In this document: piece by piece, positions 24,913 through 33,191 of the stretch
How positions within the stretch are numbered: the first letter of the stretch is position 1
Layout of the letters: every line of letters starts with the position of its first letter
Assembly: GCF_005160265.1 (NCBI RefSeq)
Contig: NZ_CP039865.1
Coordinates: 3,062,828-3,126,827 of the forward strand
DNA length: 64,000 nucleotides
Direction of reading: 5' to 3'
Source: Phreatobacter aquaticus
GTDB taxonomy: Bacteria; Pseudomonadota; Alphaproteobacteria; Rhizobiales; Phreatobacteraceae
Notes under the pieces: model-generated
The model's database searches: none
Seen by the model: only the letters and a program-made list of their open reading frames with translations
Told to the model about the DNA's origin: nothing
Program-made: the position numbers and the translations under genes

Positions 24913-26298
24913 TCAGTCGGCGCTGGCAAGCCTCAGCCCGGCGCGCACGAAACGCATGGGGTCGACGGCCTCGCCGTTGATGCGGGTTTCGTAATGGAGG
25001 TGCGGGCCGGTCGAGCGACCGGTGGAGCCGATCCGGCCGATCCGCTGGCCAAGGCGCACCATGTCGCCAACCGACACGTCGATGCGCGAGAGATGCGCGT
25101 AGCGGGTCGACATGCCGTTGCCGTGGTCAACCTCCACCATCAGGCCATAGCCGCCCATGGAACTCGCATGGGTCACGCGGCCGGAGGCGGTGACGCGCGC
25201 CGGCTCGCCGGTAGCGCCGCGGAAATCGATGCCGGAATGCATCGCCCAGGTGCGCAGGAACGGATCGAGGCGCGGGCCGAAGCCGGACGACAGCTCCGTC
25301 TCGCCGTCATGGGGCCGTCCGAGCGGAATGGTGGCGACCAGCCGGTTCAGCCGGTCATGATCGCGAATGACGGTTTGCAGCCGGAAGACCTGGCGCTCGA
25401 AGGGCGTTGTGTCGCCGGTCGGCTCCGGAATCGGGATCAGCGGACCACCCGTGCCGCCGCGATTGGTCGCGGCAGCTGGCGCCTGGCGTGCGTGGTCGAG
25501 GCCGAGATCGGCGAGCACCGCGCGGATGCGCCGGGCGCGGCGTTCGGCCCGTGTTTCCAGCGATTGCAGAGCATTGGCCTGCCGCCGCTCGACCTGATCG
25601 AGCGCACCTTCGATACGGGCGATCGTATCGGTCTTGCTGGTCTCGGTCCGGGTCGGGGCGACATTCGGGACACTGGCGAGCGCATATTGCGCTGGCTGGG
25701 CGGCCGGTGCCGCAGCGACGTCGCTGGGCGGTGTGCGTGATTCGAGCCGTGACTGGCGGTCGACCGGCGGCGAGAGCCGCAGCGTGTCGCCGACCGGCGC
25801 CGGCCTGGAGCTGAGCGGTGAGGGGACCGGCAGCGGCATGGCGTCGGCGCCTGCCGCGCCGCGCACGCCCGCGGCCTCGTTCAGCGAGGTGACGATCGAC
25901 TGGCGCGTCTCCAGCACCGCCTGCCGGCGTGCAACCTGCTCGACACGCCGTTCGATTTCGGTCTGGTCGACCATCTGACGGCTGACGAGCCGGTCGACCT
26001 GCGAGCGCAGGTCGCGGATCCGGTCTTCATAGGCATGCTGGATCGCCGCCTGCCGGTTCATCAGGCCGCCGATGATGTCGTCCTTGAACACCAGGTAGCT
26101 GGTGACCGCGGCCCCCCAGACGCTGAGCGCGATCGCGACGGCTGCGACCGATCCGACCAGCAGGTAGGAATGTGAAATGGACCGGGTTCCATGGCGCGAG
26201 CGCCAGGAAAAGGTGAGCGATCCCTCAGGCAGCTGAGCCCGCTGATTGGCTTCTGCGGCGAGCTGGGCACGGTTATAACGCTGTGCGTGGTGCGACAT
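24913..26298 (-). CDS. Membrane-anchored M23 family peptidoglycan endopeptidase
   Basis: A zinc endopeptidase that should cut peptide cross-links in peptidoglycan, 461 residues. Residues 1-42 are cytoplasmic and a membrane helix lies at about 43-70. Coiled-coil segments are at about 85-140 and 225-265, separated by a Pro-rich linker. The M23/LytM domain (about 335-450) has all ligands: H354 and D358 in HSGIDF, H402 in YAHLS, and H433 and H435 in PHLHYE, so it should be active. I chose the ATG at 26298. The architecture resembles alphaproteobacterial cell-division or polarity LytM proteins. The TIR-like gene follows after 57 bases, and GTTAACCTTAA half-sites lie upstream, suggestive of CtrA control but not a full box. 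Confidence 0.9.
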   Translation of the reverse strand: MSHHAQRYNRAQLAAEANQRAQLPEGSLTFSWRSRHGTRSISHSYLLVGSVAAVAIALSVWGAAVTSYLVFKDDIIGGLMNRQAAIQHAYEDRIRDLRSQVDRLVSRQMVDQTEIERRVEQVARRQAVLETRQSIVTSLNEAAGVRGAAGADAMPLPVPSPLSSRPAPVGDTLRLSPPVDRQSRLESRTPPSDVAAAPAAQPAQYALASVPNVAPTRTETSKTDTIARIEGALDQVERRQANALQSLETRAERRARRIRAVLADLGLDHARQAPAAATNRGGTGGPLIPIPEPTGDTTPFERQVFRLQTVIRDHDRLNRLVATIPLGRPHDGETELSSGFGPRLDPFLRTWAMHSGIDFRGATGEPARVTASGRVTHASSMGGYGLMVEVDHGNGMSTRYAHLSRIDVSVGDMVRLGQRIGRIGSTGRSTGPHLHYETRINGEAVDPMRFVRAGLRLASAD

Positions 26299-26785
26299 CG
26301 GCTGACGGGTCCGTACGCGAACGAGACACCGCATTACCGCGCATTAAGGTTAACGAACCGTGCCCCATCACCCCTGAGGTTGTCGCAGGGGCAGGGACCA
26401 GCCGGATCGGCAAGGGGCGGGCGTCGCGCCTTCGCGGCAGCGGACGTACCGGTTCCGGGGCGGATCCTGCCGGGAGCCAATCTTGATCCAGATCAGTGTG
26501 ATCCTGAGCGCAAAGGCAGAGCCTCAGGACGTGTCGAGACACGTGTTGAGCATCAACCTCAACCACCAAAGGTTGTCACTGCAAAAGCGGTCCTCCCGCT
26601 CTTGCGACGAGCGCGGCGTCAGGAACGACGCTGGCGCGGCATGGCACCAGAAGGCCTGCTGCCCGGGGGCAGCGGGCAAGCTGCAGCATCAGGTTTAGAG
26701 CATGGCGGTCGTCTTGCAAAAGCGGCCAGCCCAACACCGAACACGTCGACGGATGCGCCATGTCGCATGCCGCGAGGGGAGAGAG
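26299..26785. other. Intergenic region with regulatory motifs between M23 and haem-domain genes
   Basis: These 487 bases separate divergent genes and hold no convincing protein gene. Visible items are GGTTAACGAACC and TTAAGGTTAAC near 26344-26360 (possible CtrA half-sites for the M23 gene), a CCCCTG/CAGGGG inverted repeat near 26376-26396, and the FNR-like box at 26483-26496. The last 290 bases before the haem-domain gene have no recognised motif and could be a long leader. Confidence 0.5.
26483..26496. promoter_or_regulatory. FNR/FixK-type binding box
   Basis: TTGAT-CCAG-ATCAG matches the established Fnr/FixK/Anr consensus TTGAT-N4-ATCAA at 9 of 10 fixed positions. It lies about 290 bases before the haem-domain gene and about 190 bases before the M23 gene. 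The redox-linked downstream gene makes it the likelier target, through a long 5' leader. Confidence 0.5.
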
Positions 26786-28204
26786 ATGAACCGTTCAGCG
26801 ACCTATGCTGCCGTGGCGCTGTTTGTGGGCGTCCTCGGTGTCTCGTGGCTTACCCACGGCCGGGGCGTCGTCCACAACGACGCCGCTCGCCATATTTCCA
26901 TTCCCCAGGCGCTGACCGTGCCGCTGCAGGTGCAGGCGGCCTATAACGATACGACCATCTCCTTCCGATACCGCTGGCCATCGCCCCGGCCCGGCATCTT
27001 CCACGATGTGCTCCGCTATGATGGCAAGGCCTGGGTTGTTCGTGGGGGCGCGGTTGCCGGCTCTCAACCCGACGGTCTGCACGAAGACCGCGTCGCGATG
27101 ATGGTCGACGACGGTCGCGTACCGGAGTTCGGCCGCTACGGTGGCTATATTGCCATTGGTCACCGTCTCGCCGGAACAGCCAATGAAGTCTCGGGTCGGG
27201 AGGTTCAGGCCCATCCTTATCTCGGCCAGCGGCTCGGCCTCGACGAGGGAACCAAATATTTGCCCGGTACCCGGTCGAACCTCAACGACTGGGCCTCGAC
27301 CTTGCCGGAGGCCGAGCAGCAGGCGCTGATCTCGGCAGGCTATTTCCTCGATCTCTGGCACTGGCGGGCCAACCGCTCCAATCCGATGGGCGTTGCCGAT
27401 GACCAGATGGTGGCGGCCGGCCGGCTCAGCGATGCCGGACGCGGCGCCTACGTGACCAACTGGGACGCGGCCAAGCGCCAGCCGCGTGTGATGTTCAATC
27501 CCGCTCGGGTCCAGCGCTCGGCGCTCAGTTTCGACGATATTGTCCAGGGCCGGATCGGGCAGGACGATGTCTATGCCCTGCGAGAGGACGAGGCCGTCCC
27601 CTTCGATGCTGCTCTTGCATGGCGTGACGGTGACACCATACCGAGGCGAATCCTGCGAACCAGCCAGGGCTCGCGAGCCGATATCGCGGTCAGTGGTCGG
27701 GCGCGGTGGAGCAATGGCTTCTGGGACGTGACGCTGACCCGCCGCATGGACACCGGAAATCCACGGGACGACAAGATCTTTGTCGACCGGGGTGTGTACC
27801 AGCTCGCCTTCGCCATCCACCGCGAGGCGACCGGAGGACGTTGGCACTATGTGTCCTTGCCGGTGACATTGGGCCTCGGTCGCGAGGCGACGCTGCAGGC
27901 GGCGCGCTTTGAAGGCGAGACGCCCGGCTGGCAGCAGCCGCCGCTCAACGTCACGCTGTTCTATCCGGGGCAGGTGAACTGGGCGCTGCTCAACAGCTCG
28001 CGCCATGCCGGCGCCGGCAACATCCGCGCCGGTGTGCCCGTGCGCTACCGGCACAGCGAGGATCAACTCGCCCATTACGGGATCGAGATGGAGTTCAATG
28101 CCGCGATCCAGCGCCAATGGACGCTGACCTTGCTCGCCGGCCTGCTTCTGATCGCCGGTTTCGGCTTCGCGCTCAACATGCTTCTCAGCCGGAAAGGCGC
28201 CTGA
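26786..28204 (+). CDS. Ethylbenzene dehydrogenase-related haem-binding protein
   Basis: A 472-residue envelope protein with a membrane anchor at each end: residues 5-24 and a C-terminal helix WTLTLLAGLLLIAGFGFAL. Between them is a periplasmic domain resembling the ethylbenzene dehydrogenase gamma-subunit / cytochrome c-552-like haem b domain. Clues are FRYRWPSPRP, HEDRVAMMVDD and late beta-strand segments with AFAIHREATGGRWHYVSLP. The family carries a b-type haem and passes electrons in anaerobic or alternative respiration; the Met and Lys ligands cannot be fixed by eye. A GAGGGGAGAGAG site precedes the ATG at 26786. The DUF2231 gene starts 2 bases after its stop. An FNR-like box lies upstream. 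The electron partner is unknown. Confidence 0.75.
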   Translation: MNRSATYAAVALFVGVLGVSWLTHGRGVVHNDAARHISIPQALTVPLQVQAAYNDTTISFRYRWPSPRPGIFHDVLRYDGKAWVVRGGAVAGSQPDGLHEDRVAMMVDDGRVPEFGRYGGYIAIGHRLAGTANEVSGREVQAHPYLGQRLGLDEGTKYLPGTRSNLNDWASTLPEAEQQALISAGYFLDLWHWRANRSNPMGVADDQMVAAGRLSDAGRGAYVTNWDAAKRQPRVMFNPARVQRSALSFDDIVQGRIGQDDVYALREDEAVPFDAALAWRDGDTIPRRILRTSQGSRADIAVSGRARWSNGFWDVTLTRRMDTGNPRDDKIFVDRGVYQLAFAIHREATGGRWHYVSLPVTLGLGREATLQAARFEGETPGWQQPPLNVTLFYPGQVNWALLNSSRHAGAGNIRAGVPVRYRHSEDQLAHYGIEMEFNAAIQRQWTLTLLAGLLLIAGFGFALNMLLSRKGA

Positions 28205-28206
28205 TC

Positions 28207-28761
28207 ATGGGTCCATATCACGCCGTCGTCGTCCATTTTCCGATCGCGCTCCTGATGACAGCCACGCTGGTGATTGCCCTGCGCGCTTTCTCTGACGGGC
28301 CCCTCGCTCGGGCCACCGACCGGGCGCTGGTGCCATTGCTGTCGTTGGGCGTCGTGTCGTCCATCGCCGCCTTTGCCGTTGGCCTCATGGTCTGGCCGCT
28401 GGAAGCGACGTTCTCAAGCCCGCTGGGCCGCAACCATGTGCTGGCCGCGGCCTGGACCGTTGCCTATTGGACGCTGCTGCTCGTCACCCGCTGGCTGCAG
28501 GGGGCGGCAATATGGGTGGGGATGACCCGCTGGGTGATGCTCGGGCTGGCCGGTGTGGGCGGTCTGCTGCTGGCCATTACCGGATCGATTGGCGGGCACC
28601 TCATGGGTACGCCGACCGCCGCTTCGCAAGCGCTGCGCCTCATGGGTTGGGAAATCTACACCACCTACTACGTGCCGGATGCAACGCTTGCGCTGATCGT
28701 GGCATCGGCGATCGGGCTGGTTGCACTCGGCGTTTGGGGGCGCAGACCTCGTATCGCATGA
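28207..28761 (+). CDS. DUF2231-type integral membrane protein
   Basis: A 184-residue protein with four or five membrane helices. The start MGPYHAVVVHFPIALLMTATLV carries the HFPIAL motif typical of DUF2231, whose histidine sits at a membrane boundary and is often discussed as a haem or quinone ligand. A second conserved-looking feature is GSIGGHLMGTPT. Its ATG is 2 bases past the stop of the haem-domain protein, so the two are surely co-transcribed and may form one membrane redox unit. That pairing is inferred. It is convergent with bcp. Confidence 0.78.
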   Translation: MGPYHAVVVHFPIALLMTATLVIALRAFSDGPLARATDRALVPLLSLGVVSSIAAFAVGLMVWPLEATFSSPLGRNHVLAAAWTVAYWTLLLVTRWLQGAAIWVGMTRWVMLGLAGVGGLLLAITGSIGGHLMGTPTAASQALRLMGWEIYTTYYVPDATLALIVASAIGLVALGVWGRRPRIA

Positions 28762-28768
28762 GAGGCCA

Positions 28769-28792
28769 ACGGGCGCTTTTCAGAGCGCCCGT
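28769..28792. terminator. Hairpin overlapping the bcp stop codon, possible bidirectional terminator
   Basis: A perfect 9-bp stem ACGGGCGCT / AGCGCCCGT with loop TTTCAG lies between convergent genes and covers the last bcp codons. No U-run follows, so termination strength is uncertain. Confidence 0.4.
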
Positions 28793-29244
28793 GCCGCTTC
28801 CAGGACCTCTTCGGCATGGCCCTTGACCCGGACCTTGGACCAGATGCGGGCGATGCGGCCATCGGGGCCGATCAGGAAGGTCGATCGCTCAAGGCCCATA
28901 TAGGACTTGCCATACATCGATTTCTCGACCCACACGTCATAGGCTTCCACCATCGCGCCGGCCTCGTCGGTCGCAAGCTGCACGCCGAGGTTATACTTGG
29001 CCTGAAACTTGTCGATGGCCTTCACGGGATCGCGCGACACGCCGATGACCGTGACCCCCGCGGCGTCGAAATCAGCCTTCAGGCGGGTGAAATCCTGCGC
29101 CTCCACCGTGCACGACGAGGTATCGGCCTTCGGATAGAAATACAGCACGACCTTGCGCCCGGCGAAGCTCTCCAGGTTGACCGTCGATCCGCGATCGCCG
29201 GGAAGGGTGAAGCCGGGGGCCTTGTCGCCGGGGGAGAGAGGCAT
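28780..29244 (-). CDS. bcp: Peroxiredoxin, bacterioferritin comigratory protein type
   Basis: A thiol peroxidase (PrxQ/Bcp subfamily) that reduces hydrogen peroxide and organic peroxides in the cytoplasm. The 154 residues are normal. The peroxidatic cysteine is C45 in KADTSSCTVEAQDF. The usual resolving cysteine five residues later (CTxEAC) is Gln50, so it should work as a 1-Cys or atypically resolved enzyme. The GVSRDPVKAIDKF and STFLIGPDGRI segments are typical of the family. It is convergent with the DUF2231 gene, and its promoter lies in the 250-base gap to the YhdP-like gene. Confidence 0.93.
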   Translation of the reverse strand: MPLSPGDKAPGFTLPGDRGSTVNLESFAGRKVVLYFYPKADTSSCTVEAQDFTRLKADFDAAGVTVIGVSRDPVKAIDKFQAKYNLGVQLATDEAGAMVEAYDVWVEKSMYGKSYMGLERSTFLIGPDGRIARIWSKVRVKGHAEEVLEAARAL

Positions 29245-29395
29245 GCTGCCATCCTTTCGTCAGTTTCGTGACAGATGATATCTGCAATACGGGCGCCAGG
29301 GCAGGATGGATCGCGGCGCACACAAGGCCTATCCTTCGCTTTCGGTTGGCGATATCGAGGGGCTTGGAACAGGAGCCTCCAGCGGCCGTTCATGC

Positions 29396-29410
29396 CTAAC
29401 GTTCGGTTAA
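29396..29410. promoter_or_regulatory. Near-consensus CtrA box upstream of YhdP-like gene
   Basis: CTAA-CGTTCGG-TTAA matches the CtrA consensus TTAA-N7-TTAA at 7 of 8 fixed bases with correct spacing. It lies 85 bases before the YhdP-like start codon and 150 bases before bcp on the other strand. Confidence 0.35.
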
Positions 29411-29494
29411 GCCGAAGGGGCGACAATCGGCCAAGGCCACCATAGCCAGTCAGGCGGGCAGGGCCACCTGACATACCGGGGGGAACACATACGG

Positions 29495-32400
29495 ATGACG
29501 GAAACCGCCAACCATGGTGGGCATGAGGCGTCCGCGACAGCGGAACGCCCTGTCTCATCGCGGGCCGGTGACCGTGCGCCGTCATTCCTGGCCCGGTTCT
29601 GGCCGTCTCGCAGGTCGCCCGATTCGCTCGATGGCGCGTGGCTTGAAGGCCGTTCGCCGAAGGTGGGATCGTGCGATGGCGCAAGCGCTCAGGCCTGTGT
29701 GACCGAGGTCGCGCGGCGCGGCTGGTCGTGGCGCCGGCGCATCCTGGTGGGCAGCCTCGCCGTTGTCGCGGCCTGCCTGATCGGCCCGAGCGCCTTTCTC
29801 ACCTGGCAGATTCATTCCGGCAGCGGTCTCGGCCTCAACATGCTGACGCCCTGGATCGCCCGGTCGCTGTCCGAGCAGATGGGCGACGGGCGGTCGGTGA
29901 CGATCGGTTCGGCCGTGGCGGTGCGCGACGGTTCCGGCAAGGTCGAGGTCGAAGCCCGCGACGTGGTGATTCTCGACGAGGACGGCCGCCGTGTCGCCTC
30001 CATGCCGCGGGTCGCGCTCGATCTCGACGGCCTGCCGCTGTTCGGCCGCCCGGCCATTCGCCGCATCGATATGGTCGGAGCCTCGGTTGCGCTGAAGGTT
30101 GGCGCCGATGGCCAGATCGCGCTCGCCGCCGGCCGGTTCCGCCAGTTCCTCCCCGAAGACGGCGCGTCATCGCCGCAGGAGCCCGCCCAGCGCCCGCCGG
30201 ACCTGACCTCGCAACTGCCCGATCCCGAACTCTCGCCGTTCCGCCGCCTTGGCGCCTGGCTGGACCTGATCGAGAAATCCGGCCTCGACGGCCACCGCCT
30301 CGCGGGCTTCGGCCTGCGCAATGGCTCGGTCATTGTCGACGACGTGCGCTCCGGCAAGCGCTTCATCTTCGCCGGCATCGACTTCTCGGTCAGCGTGCCC
30401 GACCAGGGCGGCGTCCAGGTTGCGGTGACCGCCTCCGGCTCCGGCGCCCGCTGGACCGCGACCGCCGCCGTATCCGCGCGCGATGGCGATGGTCGCCGCG
30501 CCATCGACCTCGATATGGCGGGACTGTCGCCGCGCGACCTCAGCCTGGCAATCCAGAGCCCGCAGATCTTCTTCGCCGACACGCCGATTTCCGGCCGCCT
30601 GCAGGCGCGCCTCGACAATTCCGGCGACCCGTCCGAACTCGCGGGCCAGGTGATCATCGGGGCCGGGCAGGTCGGCGACCTCAACGATGGCGCCATGCGC
30701 CTGCAGATCGATCATGCTTTGGCGCGGGTGAACTGGCAGGCCGGCACACCCGGCCTCAAGGTGGAGCGCATCGAGGTCATTTCCGGCGGCAACCGCGCCG
30801 AGCTCTCGGGTCTCGTCAAGCCGCCGGCTGCGCCTGGCGAGCCATTGGTCGTCGATATCGCAGGCGCGCAGGCGACCACGTCGGTGCTCAATCCGCACGA
30901 GCCGCCGATCCCGCTCAATCTCGGGCCCGTCCGCTTCGTCTATCAGCCGGGAACCCACGTGCTGACCGTCGACAATCTGACGGTCAATCAGGGCGGCCCG
31001 CCGCTCGCCACCATGAACGGTCGGGTGACGTTCCAGGGCGCTTCGCCCGCCGTCTCCCTCGCCATTACCGCGGCCCGGATGCCGCTGGCCACCACGCTGG
31101 CGCTCTGGCCGCGTGTCACCAATCCGGAAGTGCGCGACTGGGCGGCCGACAACATGCGCGGCGGCATGACCGAAGACCTCGTCATTCGCGTCGAGGTGCC
31201 CGAGGGCCTGCTCGCCAACAAGCCTTGGCGCCTCGAGAAGGAGGCGCTCACCGTTCAGGGCCGGTTGCGCGGCACATCGCTCGGCCTGCTGCCGGGGCTC
31301 TCGCCGCTGCGCAATGCCGATATCGACATCAAGGTGGATGGCCAGACCGCGCAATTGGCGATCCTGCGCGGCATCATCGAGCCCAGCCCCGGCAAACGCC
31401 TGACCATCACCCAGGGCGTGTTCGACATTGCCGAGCACCGCGTCGCCGACCCGCGGTCGGTGACACGCTTCAAGCTGGAGGGATCGGCTGAAGCCACCTT
31501 CGCGCTGCTCGGCCAGGATGCGTTCAAGGGGGCTGCCTCCGGGCCGACCCTGCCGACCGGCAATATCCGGGGCAATGTGGTGGCCAATGTCACCGTCGCC
31601 GTGCCGATCACCGAGAAATTCCGGCCAGAGCTCGCCGATTATCGCGTGGAAGCGGACTTCTCCGGCTTCGCCGCCGATAACGGCTTCGGCGAGATGCGGA
31701 TCGATGGCGCGGGCTTCCGCGTTACCACGACGCCGCGCGAATTCATGCTGCGGGGCGAGGGCAGGCTCGGCGGCGCCCAGGCCAATTTCGAATATCGCAA
31801 GCCGCGCCCCGACGCTCGCCCGGAGATCAGGCTCACCGCCACTCTCGACGATGGTGGCCGCGCCCGGCTTGGTCTCAATCTCGGCACCCGCATTTCGGGG
31901 CCGATGCCGATCAAGCTGATGACCATTGGTGAGGATTCCGGCCGCTACACCGTGGAGGTCGACCTCGGCCCTTCCGCGCTCAATGACCTTCTGCCCGGCT
32001 GGAGCAAGCCGCGCGGCACGGCCGCCAAGGCGCGCTTCACCGCGGTTGAGACCGATGACGGCTGGAAGCTCGAGGACCTCGTTGTCGAGAGCCGTGGCGT
32101 TCTGGTGCGCGGCTCGGCAGTGCTCGATGACAAGGGCGGCCTCGTATCCGGCATGTTCCCCGCCTACAACCTGTCCGACGGCGACCGGATGAATGTCCGC
32201 GTCGAGCGCGCGGGCACCGGTCACAAGGTGACGGTGCGCGGCGAGACCATGGACGCCCGCGCCATGCTGCGCTCCGTCACCGAACCCCCGCGTGCCGGTG
32301 GCAGCGCCTCGGTCGGCCAGGCCGGCGACATGGACATCGACCTCAAGGTGGCGGCGGTTGCCGGTGCCAATGGCGAGGTGCTGCGCCAGTTCGATCTGCG

Positions 32401-33154
32401 GATGCTGCGCCGTGGCACCGAAATCCGCAGCCTCACCGCGTCCGGCAGGGTCGGCCGCAACGCGACGCTTGCCGTCGAGCAGCGTGGGCAGGGGGCAGCC
32501 CAGCGGATGGTGGTGAGCGCAGGCGATGCCGGCGCTGTCCTCCGCTTTCTCGATATCTACCGCACGCTCCAGGGCGGCGAACTGGCCCTCGTCATGACGC
32601 CGCCGCAGCCGGACGGCTCCATCCGCGAGGGTGGCGTCGAGATCAACAATTTCGCCATTCGCGGCGACCGCGCCATTTCCGGCATGGTGGCCGCTGCCGG
32701 CGACCCGCCCGAGCGCGCCGTGCGCCAGCCGAGCCAGCCAGCCTCGGCGCCCAACGATGCCTTTGCCTTCTCCAGGCTGCGCGCCAATTTCGCCCGCGCC
32801 TCCGGCAAGGTGACGGTCTCGGACGGCCTGCTCTGGGGCGTCGCCATTGGCGCCACCGTAGAGGGCGAATTCGATCCCGGCCGCGACCGCCTCCTGCTCC
32901 GCGGCACCTATGTGCCGGCCTATGCGCTGAACAACATCTTCGCCCGCATTCCGGTCCTTGGCCTTTTCCTCGGGGGATCGCCGGACGAGGGCGTGATCGG
33001 CATCACCTACCAGATCTCCGGTCAGGTCTCGGCCCCCCGCCTGACCGTCAATCCGCTGTCGGCGGTGACGCCGGGCTTCCTGCGCAAGATGTTCGAGTTC
33101 CGCGGCCGCAGCAGCGTGCCGCCCGGCGAGGTTACCGGATCCGCCAGCCGCTGA
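29495..33154 (+). CDS. YhdP/AsmA-like giant envelope protein (DUF3971)
   Basis: A 1219-residue protein anchored by one membrane helix (about 84-108, WRRRILVGSLAVVAACLIGP) with a very large periplasmic part. Repeated amphipathic beta-strand units (for example VEVEARDVVILDEDGRRVASMPRVALDLD) and the C-terminal ATVEGEFDPGRDRLLLRGTYVPAYALNNIF with LGLFLGG are typical of YhdP/TamB/AsmA-type proteins. These form bridge-like grooves that carry phospholipid between the membranes. The first 80 residues are a polar cytoplasmic extension. I class it as YhdP-like by size and C-terminal pattern. It is followed 37 bases later by the NDH-SelD fusion in the same direction. Cell-envelope lipid homeostasis is inferred. 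Confidence 0.82.
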   Translation: MTETANHGGHEASATAERPVSSRAGDRAPSFLARFWPSRRSPDSLDGAWLEGRSPKVGSCDGASAQACVTEVARRGWSWRRRILVGSLAVVAACLIGPSAFLTWQIHSGSGLGLNMLTPWIARSLSEQMGDGRSVTIGSAVAVRDGSGKVEVEARDVVILDEDGRRVASMPRVALDLDGLPLFGRPAIRRIDMVGASVALKVGADGQIALAAGRFRQFLPEDGASSPQEPAQRPPDLTSQLPDPELSPFRRLGAWLDLIEKSGLDGHRLAGFGLRNGSVIVDDVRSGKRFIFAGIDFSVSVPDQGGVQVAVTASGSGARWTATAAVSARDGDGRRAIDLDMAGLSPRDLSLAIQSPQIFFADTPISGRLQARLDNSGDPSELAGQVIIGAGQVGDLNDGAMRLQIDHALARVNWQAGTPGLKVERIEVISGGNRAELSGLVKPPAAPGEPLVVDIAGAQATTSVLNPHEPPIPLNLGPVRFVYQPGTHVLTVDNLTVNQGGPPLATMNGRVTFQGASPAVSLAITAARMPLATTLALWPRVTNPEVRDWAADNMRGGMTEDLVIRVEVPEGLLANKPWRLEKEALTVQGRLRGTSLGLLPGLSPLRNADIDIKVDGQTAQLAILRGIIEPSPGKRLTITQGVFDIAEHRVADPRSVTRFKLEGSAEATFALLGQDAFKGAASGPTLPTGNIRGNVVANVTVAVPITEKFRPELADYRVEADFSGFAADNGFGEMRIDGAGFRVTTTPREFMLRGEGRLGGAQANFEYRKPRPDARPEIRLTATLDDGGRARLGLNLGTRISGPMPIKLMTIGEDSGRYTVEVDLGPSALNDLLPGWSKPRGTAAKARFTAVETDDGWKLEDLVVESRGVLVRGSAVLDDKGGLVSGMFPAYNLSDGDRMNVRVERAGTGHKVTVRGETMDARAMLRSVTEPPRAGGSASVGQAGDMDIDLKVAAVAGANGEVLRQFDLRMLRRGTEIRSLTASGRVGRNATLAVEQRGQGAAQRMVVSAGDAGAVLRFLDIYRTLQGGELALVMTPPQPDGSIREGGVEINNFAIRGDRAISGMVAAAGDPPERAVRQPSQPASAPNDAFAFSRLRANFARASGKVTVSDGLLWGVAIGATVEGEFDPGRDRLLLRGTYVPAYALNNIFARIPVLGLFLGGSPDEGVIGITYQISGQVSAPRLTVNPLSAVTPGFLRKMFEFRGRSSVPPGEVTGSASR

Positions 33155-33191
33155 CCCGTCGCCATCGACAAGACGCCGCTCCCTCTGTCAT

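Noticed and set aside
26344-26354. Full CtrA box before the M23 gene
   Set aside because: TTAAGGTTAAC has a 2-base spacing instead of 7, so only half-sites can be claimed.
30167-32224. Long minus-strand frame opposite the YhdP-like gene (and a similar one at 33219-35126)
   Set aside because: Their translations are Gly/Arg/Ala/His-rich without domain features; the plus-strand proteins are clear.
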